A stretch of 64,000 nucleotides of DNA from Lachancea kluyveri NRRL Y-12651 (taxonomy: Eukaryota; Ascomycota; Saccharomycetes; Saccharomycetales; Saccharomycetaceae): positions 1,054,001-1,118,000 of the forward strand of contig CM000689.1 of the NCBI GenBank assembly GCA_000149225.2, in the 5' to 3' direction. Positions 32,122 through 42,025 of this stretch are shown piece after piece (positions within the stretch are counted from its first letter, which is position 1; every line of letters starts with the position of its first letter). A program made the position numbers and the translations under genes. The notes under the pieces are model-generated. The model worked only from the letters and a program-made list of their open reading frames with translations, did not search any database and was not told where the DNA came from.

Positions 32122-32280
32122 CGGTCTGGCATTTGACATTTTGTTTAAAATGAGGTATATTTCCCAGGATAAGATGAGATGGGATGGGACAGAGTTAATC
32201 CCTTTGTTCCACTTTCCTGTTCTTGTTACTTGTTTATAGTCTCTGTCTCTGCTTTAATTGGATCCATTAGTTAGCAAACC

Positions 32281-34116
32281 ATGTCGGATAGTGATATCAA
32301 AAAAACGGTGACAGAAGGATCTGTTGCACCAAAGGATACTTGGTCCATCAAGACTTCTGACTCCAAGGGTAAAGATGCCGGTGTCCATAATATTGAGATT
32401 TACGCAGACCAATACAAGAGTCCGTACTATCGTGTTGCTCTTTTCTTTTCCATCTTTTTGGTCGCATACGCCTACGGTTTAGATGGTAACATCCGTTACA
32501 CGTTCCAGGCCTATGCCACATCTTCGTATTCCCAGCATTCGCTGATATCCACGGTCAACTGTATCAAAACCGTTATTGCTGCCGCTGGTCAAATTTGTTT
32601 CGCAAGAGCTTCTGATGTCTTTGGTAGGTTGAGTATCCTGATAATTGCTGTGTTATTCTATGTTGTGGGTACCGTTATTGAGAGTCAGGCTACTAACGTG
32701 TCTAGGTTCGCCGCTGGTGCTTGTTTTTACCAATTGGGGTTGACAGGTATTATTCTAATCCTGGAAGTTATAGTCATGGATTTTTCCAACTTGAACTGGA
32801 GATTGGTGGCTTCGTTTGTCCCAGCCTTGCCATTCATCATAAACACCTGGATCAGTGGTGATGTTACAAGCGCTATTGGTACCAACTGGGAATGGGGTAT
32901 TGCCATGTGGGCCTTTATCCTTCCTTTATCCTGTATCCCATTGGTTTGTTGCATGTTGCACATGAGATATTTGGCTCATAAAAATGCTCCAGAAAACTTG
33001 ATGTCAGAGTTCAAACTGTATAAACAAATGCCATGGTCCGAGTACCTTGTTGAGATATTTTTCTGGAAACTAGACTTCCTGGGTTTGCTACTATTGTGTG
33101 TCTCTTTCGGTTTAGTACTCATCCCATTCACTCTAGCTGGTGGTTTGCAAACAAAATGGAAGTCTGCTTCGATCATCGTTCCGGAAGTCCTTGGTTGGTG
33201 TTTGGCCTTGCCTCTTTTCTTGTTATGGGAGGGCAAGTATGCCAGAAACCCACTGACGCCATGGGATCTGATTAAGGATAGGGGTATTTTCTCCGCTTTG
33301 ATTATTGCATTCTTGATCAACTTTATCTGGTACATGCAGGGTGATTACATGTACACTGTTCTAATCGTTGCTGTCCACGAATCCATCAAGTCAGCAACAA
33401 GAATTGTCTCCTTATATTCCTTCGTCTCTGTCATCACCGGTACCTTGTTAGGATTTGTCATCGTTAAAGTCAGAAGAACCAAGCCATTTATCCTATTTGG
33501 TGTTTGCTGTTGGTTTTTGTCCTTTGGTCTACTGGTTCATTACCGTGGTGACTCTGGTGCTCACGCTGGTATTGTTGGCTCCTTGTGTTTGTTGGGTTTC
33601 GGTGCTGGTTTCTTTACTTACACTACCCAAGCATCCATCCAGGCATCTACCGGATCACACCAAAATATGGCTGTTATAACTGCTCTGTACTTGGCAACCT
33701 ATAACATTGGTTCTGCCGTTGGTAACGCTGTTTCTGGTGCGATCTGGACCAACGTTCTCCCACAACAACTTTCTAAAAGATTGAGCGACCCTGAAATGGC
33801 ATCGGCAGCTTATGGTTCTCCGTTCACCTTCATCATTACTTACACTTGGGAAACCTTAGAAAGACAGGCCGTTGTACATGCCTATCGTCACGTGCAAAAG
33901 ATCTTATGTACTGTTGGTGTCTGTTTCTGTGTTCCACTAGTGCTAGCAGCATTATTGTTGAGAAACCATAAACTAGAGAGTGTCGTTGCTCTAGACGATC
34001 TTGATGAAAAGAACAGAGTAGATGACAATGAAAATGGAAACTTTTTGACAAAGTTTTTCCCATCTTCTCGTTCTAACGGGGAAACAGAGGTCAGGGAAAG
34101 ACGTGTACAAGTCTAG
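32281..34116 (+). CDS. SIT1: Siderophore-iron transporter (ARN family)
   Basis: A major-facilitator transporter that takes up iron-loaded hydroxamate siderophores such as ferrioxamine at the plasma membrane or endosome. Of 611 residues, most closely resemble Sit1/Arn3: HNIEIYADQYKSP, then YAYGLDGNIRYTFQAYATSS, SDVFGRLS, WYMQGDYMYTV and SGAIWTNVLP. Fourteen hydrophobic spans are expected and most are visible. The N-terminus (to ~55) and C-terminus are polar and cytosolic. S. cerevisiae SIT1 lies near a telomere; here it stands inside the conserved PCL1-RFC3 interval. Two Aft1 sites lie upstream. Assignment to SIT1 rather than ARN1/ARN2/GEX is fairly sure. Confidence 0.92.
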   Translation: MSDSDIKKTVTEGSVAPKDTWSIKTSDSKGKDAGVHNIEIYADQYKSPYYRVALFFSIFLVAYAYGLDGNIRYTFQAYATSSYSQHSLISTVNCIKTVIAAAGQICFARASDVFGRLSILIIAVLFYVVGTVIESQATNVSRFAAGACFYQLGLTGIILILEVIVMDFSNLNWRLVASFVPALPFIINTWISGDVTSAIGTNWEWGIAMWAFILPLSCIPLVCCMLHMRYLAHKNAPENLMSEFKLYKQMPWSEYLVEIFFWKLDFLGLLLLCVSFGLVLIPFTLAGGLQTKWKSASIIVPEVLGWCLALPLFLLWEGKYARNPLTPWDLIKDRGIFSALIIAFLINFIWYMQGDYMYTVLIVAVHESIKSATRIVSLYSFVSVITGTLLGFVIVKVRRTKPFILFGVCCWFLSFGLLVHYRGDSGAHAGIVGSLCLLGFGAGFFTYTTQASIQASTGSHQNMAVITALYLATYNIGSAVGNAVSGAIWTNVLPQQLSKRLSDPEMASAAYGSPFTFIITYTWETLERQAVVHAYRHVQKILCTVGVCFCVPLVLAALLLRNHKLESVVALDDLDEKNRVDDNENGNFLTKFFPSSRSNGETEVRERRVQV

Positions 34117-34848
34117 ATAAAAAAAAAAAAAGTAAAGAAAATGATGCTAAACAAACTACAAAACGCTGTAAAACACATCTAATTTCGTGACGTCTAGTAG
34201 ACCTATTAATTCCATATCTTTCTGTTTGCGCCTTTTTGAAAACTACCTTCCTTTTATTTAATAGTATGTTTTTATCTGTATACAATTAAACTCTTCTTTC
34301 ACGTTACATTTGTTTCACTATCATTTTTTTCTTTCTCAATGAGCGTCAACAATTGACAAGCAGATTCATTCAAAATTTTTTGAATTCAGTAGCGTATAAT
34401 GATTTATCTCGATCCATGTAAATAGGAAAAGGGAACAAAAGGCCTATTCTGGACGATCACGACAAATTGACGAGGCCTTTCGGACAGCTTCCCAAATTAA
34501 CAGAAAGTCATGTAACTTGGAGTCTTGTCGTAATTGGAGAAATATGCAACCTTTACTGTATTCGATCATACACTATCAGAACAGTTAAAATTGCACAAGA
34601 AGGAAAAAAAAAAGATAAGTTCCCTCGGGAAACCAGTGTGTGGCGGATGATCCATCTTAATCGAGCTTTGGATTTGTAGAGTAACGTTACAATTTAGCAT
34701 CATCACTGCCAGTAACAAAAGTTCTCTATACATAACGTGACATACCCACTTCATCAAAGTATTTAGACCAAGAAAAACCTGAGAACAAAAATAAATTAAG
34801 CAAAACGTGGGTTACTATACATGGTGATAATTTAACGCTGGGCTTTTG
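34117..34848. other. Intergenic, convergent SIT1/RFC3
   Basis: 732 bp, AT-rich, between two gene ends. No RNA gene, LTR or frame worth calling was seen. Confidence 0.55.
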
Positions 34849-35838
34849 TTAAGCCTCCAACTCAAAGCTGGACTTAATGGCCCCGATGGTAGCACTGCAC
34901 TGGACTCTATCGTTACCGCCTTTGGCAATTGCATATTCGATATCAGACAGCTTACAGAGCAAAGCAGTTCTAGTTTGCTGTTTCAAATCGTAATCTTCCA
35001 AAATACTAACTATACCCTCAATCAAGTCAATTAATGCAAGACCTTTGGCAACCCTGATTTTGTTTACAGTATAAAAAGCAGTGCCCCAATCATCCTTGAG
35101 TATTGACTCTAGAGCTGTTTCTATGGCACGTGGATGTGGTGCACCAATGCATTCGTATATGGTATCTTCGGTAACCTGGTCTTTAGTTTCATCATCTAAC
35201 GTGGCTTTGCTTGCTTGCAAGACATTCAGTGCTCTTCTCATATCACCACCTGATAATTTGAGTAGAGCCTTTGTGGCTTCTGGTGTTAAATTCAAGTGCT
35301 CATATGCTAAAACATTGTTGATACGACGTTCAATGGCTTGTTGAGGCAAAGGTTGAAACCTAAATCTAGTGCACCTACTCAACAAAGCGGGTGTTAATTT
35401 ATGGGCATAATTTGCAAGAATACAAAACCTTGTATTCTTGGTATACTTCTCTATGATCCTTCTCAATGCGTTTTGAGCTGCATTAGTCATTGCGTCAGCT
35501 TCATCTAAGATAATCAACTTGAAGCCTTTAGAAAAGATCTGCCTTGTGGATGCAAATTCCTTTATCTGATTTCTGACAACATCGATACCTCTGTCATCAG
35601 AGGCATTTAGTTCAAGAACCATGTTCTTATAGTTCTTACCGTAGATTTCTCTTGCTAATGCTACAATGGTTGAAGTCTTCCCTGTACCTGGTGGACCATA
35701 AAACAACAGATGTGGCAATCTACCTTCATGAACAAATTTCCTCACGGTCTCAACAACATCATTCTGACCATACACATCATCCAAAGTTTCTGGCCTATAC
35801 TTTTCAATCCAAGGTAAGTTCTCGCGAGATCTAGACAT
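34849..35838 (-). CDS. RFC3: Replication factor C subunit 3
   Basis: An AAA+ subunit of the clamp loader that places PCNA on DNA, also shared with the Rad24, Ctf18 and Elg1 variants. It has 329 residues (340 in S. cerevisiae). Walker A GPPGTGKTS is at 48-56, Walker B with DEAD at 112-115 and the arginine-finger motif SRC at 154-156. The opening LPWIEKYRPETLDDVYGQ is the RFC box. The C-terminal helical collar completes it. The ATG at 35838 fits the family start. An exact MBF site lies about 125 bp upstream. Orthologous to YNL290C. Confidence 0.97.
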   Translation of the reverse strand: MSRSRENLPWIEKYRPETLDDVYGQNDVVETVRKFVHEGRLPHLLFYGPPGTGKTSTIVALAREIYGKNYKNMVLELNASDDRGIDVVRNQIKEFASTRQIFSKGFKLIILDEADAMTNAAQNALRRIIEKYTKNTRFCILANYAHKLTPALLSRCTRFRFQPLPQQAIERRINNVLAYEHLNLTPEATKALLKLSGGDMRRALNVLQASKATLDDETKDQVTEDTIYECIGAPHPRAIETALESILKDDWGTAFYTVNKIRVAKGLALIDLIEGIVSILEDYDLKQQTRTALLCKLSDIEYAIAKGGNDRVQCSATIGAIKSSFELEA

Positions 35839-36288
35839 ATTAACCTCCTATCGATTGCCAACTTTTTTCTATTATCCACCTGAACTCTTTAAAAGTCTGA
35901 TTAGAAGATGGTGATCGTTCGCTTCTCTAAAGCTTTTCATTTTTTTTTATGGGTATATCAACGCGTCCCACCCAACTATGAAAACGGGAAAACCTTTAGA
36001 AACAAAAAAGTTAAGGAATACCCCATGCTATAGCTACTTTAGATACCTAAATTGATTGAATATAAATTTTAAAGCACCAGAATAAATCTGGTTCATATTC
36101 GGCTACTCATAATGCGCTTGGTCCGTTGAACCTTAACAACAAATGGCTATATCAAGATAACAGAGCAAATCTTGTTATATTGTAAGCTTGCTAGGTAACA
36201 TATGGTTAATACCACAAGTTGTTGTACATTCACACCTGATTCCGTATCTCTCCATCGTCTGCTCTTACCTATAACTGAAAATTCTTTT
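35839..36288. other. RFC3 promoter and flank of the solo LTR
   Basis: 450 bp holding the RFC3 promoter. At 36191-36212 a stretch resembles the tRNA-Gly upstream flank at 15531. No gene seen. Confidence 0.5.
35961..35966. promoter_or_regulatory. MBF site (MCB) upstream of RFC3
   Basis: ACGCGT, the exact MluI cell-cycle box, 123-128 bp before the ATG. It is typical for DNA replication genes expressed at G1/S. Confidence 0.65.
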
Positions 36289-36621
36289 TGTTGAAACGAG
36301 ATACAACTATCGACCATCGACTAGTATTCGTGTTACTAGTATATTATCATACACGGTGTTATAAGGTGACATAAATAATGAGAAACAGTCATCTAAGTTA
36401 GTGGAAGCTGAAACGCAAGGATTGATAATGTAATAGGATAATGAACAGAAACATATAAAAGGAAAGATGATATATGAATAATTGTATGTAGGATTACCGA
36501 CTCTCTTTTCTGGATTCCTAGAGAGACGAGGAGAACTTCTAGTATAACCATATACCAAATTATTATAGCCTTAACCAAAAATGGAATCTTAACAATTGTC
36601 CCAATATTCACATATTTCTCA
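36289..36621 (+). mobile_element. Solo LTR of the Ty1-like family with target duplication
   Basis: A 333-bp LTR in plus orientation, from TGTTGAAACGAG to ATTTCTCA. It is flanked on both sides by the five-mer CTTTT (36284-36288 and 36622-36626), a perfect target-site duplication. It is the product of LTR-LTR recombination of a former element. It is somewhat diverged from the full element's LTRs and sits about 260 bp upstream of a tRNA gene, as this family prefers. Confidence 0.95.
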
Positions 36622-36879
36622 CTTTTCAATAGGTCTCCAAAGTTTACTTGTATTCTTGCAAAAAAGCCAGGACTCCAGTCACAGGATCGCCAACCACCTC
36701 GTATTTGCTACTATCAAACGACAGACGGTCCTTTGGATATCACGTAACGTCTGGCATATTAGCACATCTTAATGTGCTAGGTCTAACGTACTCATTTGTT
36801 CGGTATATAAAATTCGTTTATAGATCCGATTGAAATTTCACGATATCAGTAGATAACTTTGCCACATATGGTACTGGCC

Positions 36880-36982
36880 GTCCCAGTGGCCGAGTGGTTA
36901 AGGCGATGCCCTGCTATTCGATTGATCGAAAGCTGTTAGGCATTGGGTTTTACCTGCGCAGGTTCGAATCCTGTCTGTGACG
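36880..36982 (+). tRNA. tRNA-Ser(GCU) with intron
   Basis: Exon 1 is 36880-36916 and exon 2 is 36938-36982, 82 nt together, with the long variable arm of serine tRNAs. The 21-nt intron (36917-36937) follows the base after the anticodon, as in all yeast tRNA introns. The anticodon loop after splicing is CTGCTAA with anticodon GCT, reading AGC/AGU. The T-arm is GCAGG-TTCGAAT-CCTGT. The acceptor has one C-U opposition at 4-69. A T-run follows at once as Pol III terminator. Confidence 0.93.
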
Positions 36983-37092
36983 CCATTTTTTTACTATCCG
37001 TAATTTGGCCAAAAGCGTGTAAGATGCGGCTTCTTCTAACATGATCAATGCGTACTCTTTCTTCGTAAACCCATGGTTTTTAATCATGAACA

Positions 37093-38682
37093 ATGATCCT
37101 TTTTTACTTGTTAAGACTTTGGCTGCTGAACTGCGTCTATGCACAAGACTACCTGGGCAGTGATAATGTATCACTTGGCTTTGGCAACGAGTCTATATCC
37201 TTTACCGATAATGTCTTGAGGCTGTCAAACTCCATTTTAAACTCAGATTCCGTCAGCGAATGGACTCCGATCCAATCCAACATTAAGGCAGGCAGCATGG
37301 ACCGTTTTGAATTTGTGGTTAACTCGACCTCTTTGGGCGTGTCACCCAGTTACGAGATTTTGATTTTCCTGAGTGGCAACATCTGTCATCAGCCTCGCAA
37401 TACTACTGGCAAAGAATTAAACATTTATTATTCATTTAACAAATCGATATTAGAGGACCCACATTCAGGCACATTAGCCTCTTTCCAGAATGGCTACATG
37501 GAAGCATTAGCTATTAGGCCTCTCCAGGATACAGGCAATTCTACAAGGTACTCAAATTTGTACCTAGTGATAGAGGCAACAGATACATCCGAAAGCAATG
37601 AAGAACAGACCGATTTGTCTGATGAATATTGGAGCTATAAAATTAGTGTGTCTCAGAATGATTTAGTATTCCAATGGGATTTGAGACCTTGGTTAGAAAT
37701 AGTTGATACAGATTACAATTCCGCACTGTTAGTAACGGGCAATGTCAGCACTAATTCAAAAACTTCATCCAACTATTCCATTTATGATACCAGCCTTTAT
37801 GATATATACGTTTACTCGTATGAATATTTTGATCATTTTGACCACGAACTCAGTCACTCTCTATGTGCCATAAAGAATGGTCCGTATCTGGTGTCTTCCG
37901 TTGAAAACACCACTCAAGTAGTCGGCAACAGCTCACTGGAAATTCAAAAATCAATCACCATACGTGGTGGCTCTGTAAAAGAACAATTTTACATCACTGG
38001 CTTGAACAGTTCTACGACCTATGTTACCTACTTAACCAAAAAGGTTTCAAAATCGTCCAATTCCACCGCAGATACTGGTGGTGTGCTATTCAGTAAAACC
38101 ACATTTACCACCATGGAAAACGATTCCTGTTCATTGATATTCGATATGGACTTTTGTGATGGTGTTGCTTATTCTGTCCCGACTTCCGGATTAGTGGATC
38201 GTGCAAATAAAACCTTAATCGCTCAAATGTACGATGACATTGCTAGTTCGTTATATGCAAACTTCAGCAAAGCACTACAGATCATACCGTGTGATACAGA
38301 AAGCGATTCCGCGTATTCTCCCCTGCGAACATGTAGTGATTGTGCAGCTGCATACAAGAATTGGCTTTGTGCTGTTAGCATTCCACGTTGCACTACTGCC
38401 AGAACAGATTACTACATTTTCCGGAGCAAAAGTGACAACAGGAACGATTATTTGAATTCACAGGTAAAGCCAATTAGTAACTATTATGAGATTTTACCAT
38501 GCATAGATATGTGCTACTCTATGGTACGGGATTGCCCAGCAGACTTTGGTTTTTCATGTCCCAACGAAAAAGGTTCCAACCTTTTATACCTAAGCTATAA
38601 CACCTATGACGATGACTTAGGATTTGACACTTGTAACTATGTGGGTAACTCCAACGATTTAAGTATATTGGACGATGACTAA
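37093..38682 (+). CDS. MID1: Stretch-activated calcium channel regulatory subunit
   Basis: Works with Cch1 in the high-affinity calcium channel of the plasma membrane, needed to survive long pheromone exposure. It has 529 residues (548 in S. cerevisiae). A signal peptide covers residues 1-17 (LFYLLRLWLLNCVYA). Many N-glycosylation sites (NVS, NES, NST, NTT) mark an outside location. The cysteine-rich C-terminal half has CSLIFDMDFCDGVAY, CAAAYKNWLCAVSIPRC, LPCIDMCYSMVRDCP and FSCPN, all matching Mid1. The ATG at 37093 opens directly onto the signal peptide. It starts only 110 bp after tRNA-Ser. Orthologous to YNL291C. Confidence 0.95.
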   Translation: MILFYLLRLWLLNCVYAQDYLGSDNVSLGFGNESISFTDNVLRLSNSILNSDSVSEWTPIQSNIKAGSMDRFEFVVNSTSLGVSPSYEILIFLSGNICHQPRNTTGKELNIYYSFNKSILEDPHSGTLASFQNGYMEALAIRPLQDTGNSTRYSNLYLVIEATDTSESNEEQTDLSDEYWSYKISVSQNDLVFQWDLRPWLEIVDTDYNSALLVTGNVSTNSKTSSNYSIYDTSLYDIYVYSYEYFDHFDHELSHSLCAIKNGPYLVSSVENTTQVVGNSSLEIQKSITIRGGSVKEQFYITGLNSSTTYVTYLTKKVSKSSNSTADTGGVLFSKTTFTTMENDSCSLIFDMDFCDGVAYSVPTSGLVDRANKTLIAQMYDDIASSLYANFSKALQIIPCDTESDSAYSPLRTCSDCAAAYKNWLCAVSIPRCTTARTDYYIFRSKSDNRNDYLNSQVKPISNYYEILPCIDMCYSMVRDCPADFGFSCPNEKGSNLLYLSYNTYDDDLGFDTCNYVGNSNDLSILDDD

Positions 38683-39068
38683 TGAGATACGTGCTGTCAT
38701 ATACCTCCTCAGTACATGGATAATCAATTTCATTGATTATCCCAGGTTTTTGACAAACAAACGATTATACATTTTTGTATTTCATGCGTCGATAGAGTTA
38801 TCATCGGTATGCATGTGCTTTGTGGAAACCGGAGAGGGGTGGAGTGCTTAGTGCTACATACACGGTGGTTCACACAGTGGAATGTACAGGGTGATCTACC
38901 AATGCTGATGTATACGTTATAGTGTAACGCAAGCTCCATCTAAAACAGTGGGAGTCGTATTGTATAATAGACTACGGTGGCTAAAAATTACTATAACTGC
39001 TTAATTCCACTAAACCAAAAGAGATTTTCAATTAATAGAATCCAAACACCATACAATGTATAGAAGTC
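38683..39068. other. Intergenic, convergent MID1/PUS4, with a small hairpin
   Basis: 386 bp. It contains a perfect 11-bp stem (GGATAATCAAT, 38718-38728; partner 38732-38742) with a 3-nt loop, 36 bp after the MID1 stop. Nothing else seen. Confidence 0.6.
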
Positions 39069-40283
39069 CTACTTTTCTACATCCTCGATGGTTCTTTTGA
39101 CACTAGAACTTGTAGCATCTTCCTTTACTTCTTGTATCATTTGATCTTGTTCTGCAGCATCAGATTGGGCCTTCTTTTCTTGTTCCATTGCCTCTGCCTC
39201 AAACTCTTGTTGAGCTTTAAGTAATTCTTCTTTGATATTAACCTCAGACCCCTTTTCTAAAACTTTTTCCAAGACCTTGGTCCAAACTCTTTCGTCTTGC
39301 TCGGTAAAATCTTCCATACTAAAGACGTTGTTTTTTTCCAAGGACCATTCTTGTTGTTGAGTACGGATTAGTTTTACCATATAAGAAGAGGATCTCATCG
39401 CTTTACCTATATCACTAATCAATGAACGAATATAAGTACCAGATGAGACAGTTGCTTTGAAATGCAAAAGTGGTGCTCTGTACTCATCTCCCTTTTCAGT
39501 AATTTCCTTTGACTCCTCGTTGGTTAGTGGGATTGGTGGTTCAATTTCTGCCTCTTCAGATTTCAAACCGTGTTTTTCACAATATTCTTTAGAGTAGTAC
39601 AACACGTCATCATTGATATTGGTGTTCAATTTTTTGACTGTTTCTATAGCTTCTTCGGTAGATGGCCTCAGTAGCTTGTAGTCATGATCCACACTCAGAG
39701 AATTCGGGTAAATATCCAGAGCATATATGGTCACTTGTCTTGGTTCAATGGCTCTTGGCAACGGAATACCTTCCCGTGCGTATTCGTGCAAGGGTTTACC
39801 ATTCATTTTTAAGGCAGCGTAAATGGGAGGAGTTTGTTTCAGAGCTCCAACGAATTTTTGTTCGACTGTTTTCAACTCAGTCATGGTCAAATGTTTTACA
39901 GAATTAGTAGTCAGTATTTCGCCCTCTACATCGCCTGAAGTAGTCGAAACACCAAAAAGGGCTTCACTTTCATACACCTTTACTGTACCTGACAGGTATT
40001 GTGATAGCTTTTTTGTACCGGAACCAACACCAATTACCAGGACACCGGATGCCAAGGGATCCAAGGTACCACCATGTCCCATTTTGACTTTAGAAACTTT
40101 ACGAAGCTTTCTTTTCGAGGCTTTACGGCCAGTTTGTTGTTGATACATCTTCATCCTTTCGCTGGTGGCTCTTTGTATCTCTGTGGAAAAAACAACACTA
40201 TTGGTTAGCACACGCTGTAATTTGGCGAGAAATTGACTAGAAGTAATCCCACTAGGCTTTTCAATTGCAAATATACCATTCAT
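39069..40283 (-). CDS. PUS4: tRNA pseudouridine-55 synthase
   Basis: Makes pseudouridine at position 55 of cytosolic and mitochondrial tRNAs (TruB family). It has 404 residues (403 in S. cerevisiae). The start MNGIFAIEKPSGITSSQ is the TruB entry motif. The catalytic aspartate is D75 in GHGGTLDPLASGVLVIG. TPPIYAALKMNGKPLHEYAREG and SSGTYIRSLISDIG are further family motifs. The C-terminal ~70 residues are glutamate- and glutamine-rich, helical and probably flexible. Orthologous to YNL292W. Confidence 0.96.
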   Translation of the reverse strand: MNGIFAIEKPSGITSSQFLAKLQRVLTNSVVFSTEIQRATSERMKMYQQQTGRKASKRKLRKVSKVKMGHGGTLDPLASGVLVIGVGSGTKKLSQYLSGTVKVYESEALFGVSTTSGDVEGEILTTNSVKHLTMTELKTVEQKFVGALKQTPPIYAALKMNGKPLHEYAREGIPLPRAIEPRQVTIYALDIYPNSLSVDHDYKLLRPSTEEAIETVKKLNTNINDDVLYYSKEYCEKHGLKSEEAEIEPPIPLTNEESKEITEKGDEYRAPLLHFKATVSSGTYIRSLISDIGKAMRSSSYMVKLIRTQQQEWSLEKNNVFSMEDFTEQDERVWTKVLEKVLEKGSEVNIKEELLKAQQEFEAEAMEQEKKAQSDAAEQDQMIQEVKEDATSSSVKRTIEDVEK

Positions 40284-40426
40284 TATGAGCGATATTGGTT
40301 AGTGTACTATTATAGCCTGTTCGAAGTAATGGTATTGATGCTGATGATGAAGGCCATGCCTAAAAATTTTCAGTCCGTTTACAGCGATGGTTTGGGAATT
40401 TGGAAGTCGAGCTGGATATTAAGTCG

Positions 40427-41245
40427 TTAATAATAAATTCGAAAATTGAAGCACCCTCGTATTCCTTGCAAGCGTTTATCCATACATACCGATAGGTATC
40501 CAGATCTTCGTGGAGATATTAACTTAATGCTCTGTTTCTCAAATGCTTCAGTACTATTAATGTCACTGATGTAATCTTCTAGTTTCAGCAGTGGGTTACG
40601 GAATAATTTACGGACCAAGGTGCTCCACATGGTTAGGGTGACCATGTCCAAAGCCCTGTTAATAACATTTGTCCAACTACTGTAAGTGTATGCCTCTTGG
40701 AGATACCTGTTGACTTCACAGACAATCTCTTGGAAACGTTCAGGTGGAATGTAGTTACTTAGGGGACTAATAGATGTGTAGCCAAATAATTGGCTATGGT
40801 AAATGCCTCTAGGAGTAAATGTGTTCTCGGATGGATCGGTTAGAGCAGCAGGTTCAAATCCAGGCATTTCTGTGCTAAAACAGGGGTAGTCTAGCGATCC
40901 TTCAAATCTTCTAGCGATTCTAACAACCCTCGTGCTATCAAATTCTGGCGACTCCATAGGAACGTATATATTGGGAAAATGGGTGATACACAATGCACGA
41001 GATTCTTCGTGCTGTTCGTAGCTACCACCATTAATGTCCATGTATTCTGTGACCGAGAACTCATGATAATTGAAGAAGAGCGCATCTTGATTCTTGCCAT
41101 CCTTGTGACCCGACTCTTCTTCTACTGTAGCCGTTGGCAGCTTTGAAACTACACTATTCAGCGTACTGTTCATTCCATCGTGTAATGGAGACCCCATTTG
41201 CCCTTGAAGGTGCTCTATAGTTTGATGTTTTGTGAATGTTTCCAT
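40427..41245 (-). CDS. SHR5: Ras palmitoyltransferase regulatory subunit (Erf4/Golga7 family)
   Basis: Partner of Erf2 in the ER complex that palmitoylates Ras. Taking the ATG at 41245 gives 272 residues (237 in S. cerevisiae). The upstream frame to 41413 reads through the GET5 start region and is unlikely to be translated. Family motifs in order: [47 protein letters not shown], and the ending [25 protein letters not shown], which matches Shr5 closely. In S. cerevisiae it is YOL110W on chromosome XV; here it sits between orthologs of YNL292W and YNL293W, as expected before genome duplication. Confidence 0.88.
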   Translation of the reverse strand: METFTKHQTIEHLQGQMGSPLHDGMNSTLNSVVSKLPTATVEEESGHKDGKNQDALFFNYHEFSVTEYMDINGGSYEQHEESRALCITHFPNIYVPMESPEFDSTRVVRIARRFEGSLDYPCFSTEMPGFEPAALTDPSENTFTPRGIYHSQLFGYTSISPLSNYIPPERFQEIVCEVNRYLQEAYTYSSWTNVINRALDMVTLTMWSTLVRKLFRNPLLKLEDYISDINSTEAFEKQSIKLISPRRSGYLSVCMDKRLQGIRGCFNFRIYY

Positions 41246-41348
41246 CTCCAAGGCTTTTGCGAAAAAACAATTAGTTAAGCTCGCTTCACCACTACTGACT
41301 AACAAAACGGCAATTTTAACAACAGTAGGAACAACAACAGCACTAACA

Positions 41349-41954
41349 ATGAGTACTCCAGAACATGAGTTTATTACCAAATTTTTAACTTTGGCCACAT
41401 TGAATCCACCCAAATTACCTACTGATTACAAGAAACCACTTCAACAAGTTGTTAATTTAGGTGTTGCTTTGCCACCGTTGAGATACAAATATGAGCACAA
41501 AAAGACGAAAAATGCATCTCCAGCAGGCTCCAACGATGTCGAAATAACCTTGAAGTCTATAAGACCTCCAAAATTTAACCACACTAAAATCTTTTCGGCC
41601 AATGACACTGTAAACCAGGTAAAGCATTTTTTGGTGGATACCGAATCTGAAATTCAAGACGTTTCTCAAACCAAATTACTACTAAAGGGTAAGGTCTTAC
41701 ATGACAACGTGCTGCTATCCGATTTGAAGGTAGAAAAGGCGGTACTGACCGTACTGGTTTCCAAACTCGACAAATCTGTCGAGACTGACAGCGAGCGTTC
41801 TCCCACCCCTTTAACCAGAACAACGCCTCCTGTTACCCCTGCCACATTGCCTTGGGAGGATATCGAAAAGTTATTAGAGGTTAAGTTCCAAGATAAAGAG
41901 CAAGCCGCACAAGCTTTGAAAAGGTTGCAAAAGGGTTGGGAACTGTCCCAATAG
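41349..41954 (+). CDS. GET5: GET pathway ubiquitin-like adaptor
   Basis: Also called MDY2. Links Get4 to Sgt2 in delivery of tail-anchored proteins to the ER. The ATG at 41349 gives 201 residues (212 in S. cerevisiae) beginning [18 protein letters not shown], as in the known protein. The frame extends to 41232, but that part overlaps the SHR5 promoter. The N-terminal Get4-binding part (1-~55) is followed by a ubiquitin-like domain (~70-145, with [19 protein letters not shown]). A proline-rich linker leads to the C-terminal homodimerisation helices ([23 protein letters not shown]). Orthologous to YOL111C and divergent from SHR5. Confidence 0.92.
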   Translation: MSTPEHEFITKFLTLATLNPPKLPTDYKKPLQQVVNLGVALPPLRYKYEHKKTKNASPAGSNDVEITLKSIRPPKFNHTKIFSANDTVNQVKHFLVDTESEIQDVSQTKLLLKGKVLHDNVLLSDLKVEKAVLTVLVSKLDKSVETDSERSPTPLTRTTPPVTPATLPWEDIEKLLEVKFQDKEQAAQALKRLQKGWELSQ

Positions 41955-42025
41955 TCAAGTAAGGATGTGCTTACCCGTGGATTCACTGTGTAGATATGTA
42001 ATGAAAATGCTAAATAGAGCTCTAT

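Larger units (their letters stand above)
30629..32280. other. PCL1/SIT1 divergent intergenic region
   Basis: 1.65 kb shared by two divergent promoters. It holds the SBF cluster near PCL1 and two Aft1 sites near SIT1. The middle (about 31000-31950) shows no gene or repeat that I can name. Confidence 0.55.
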
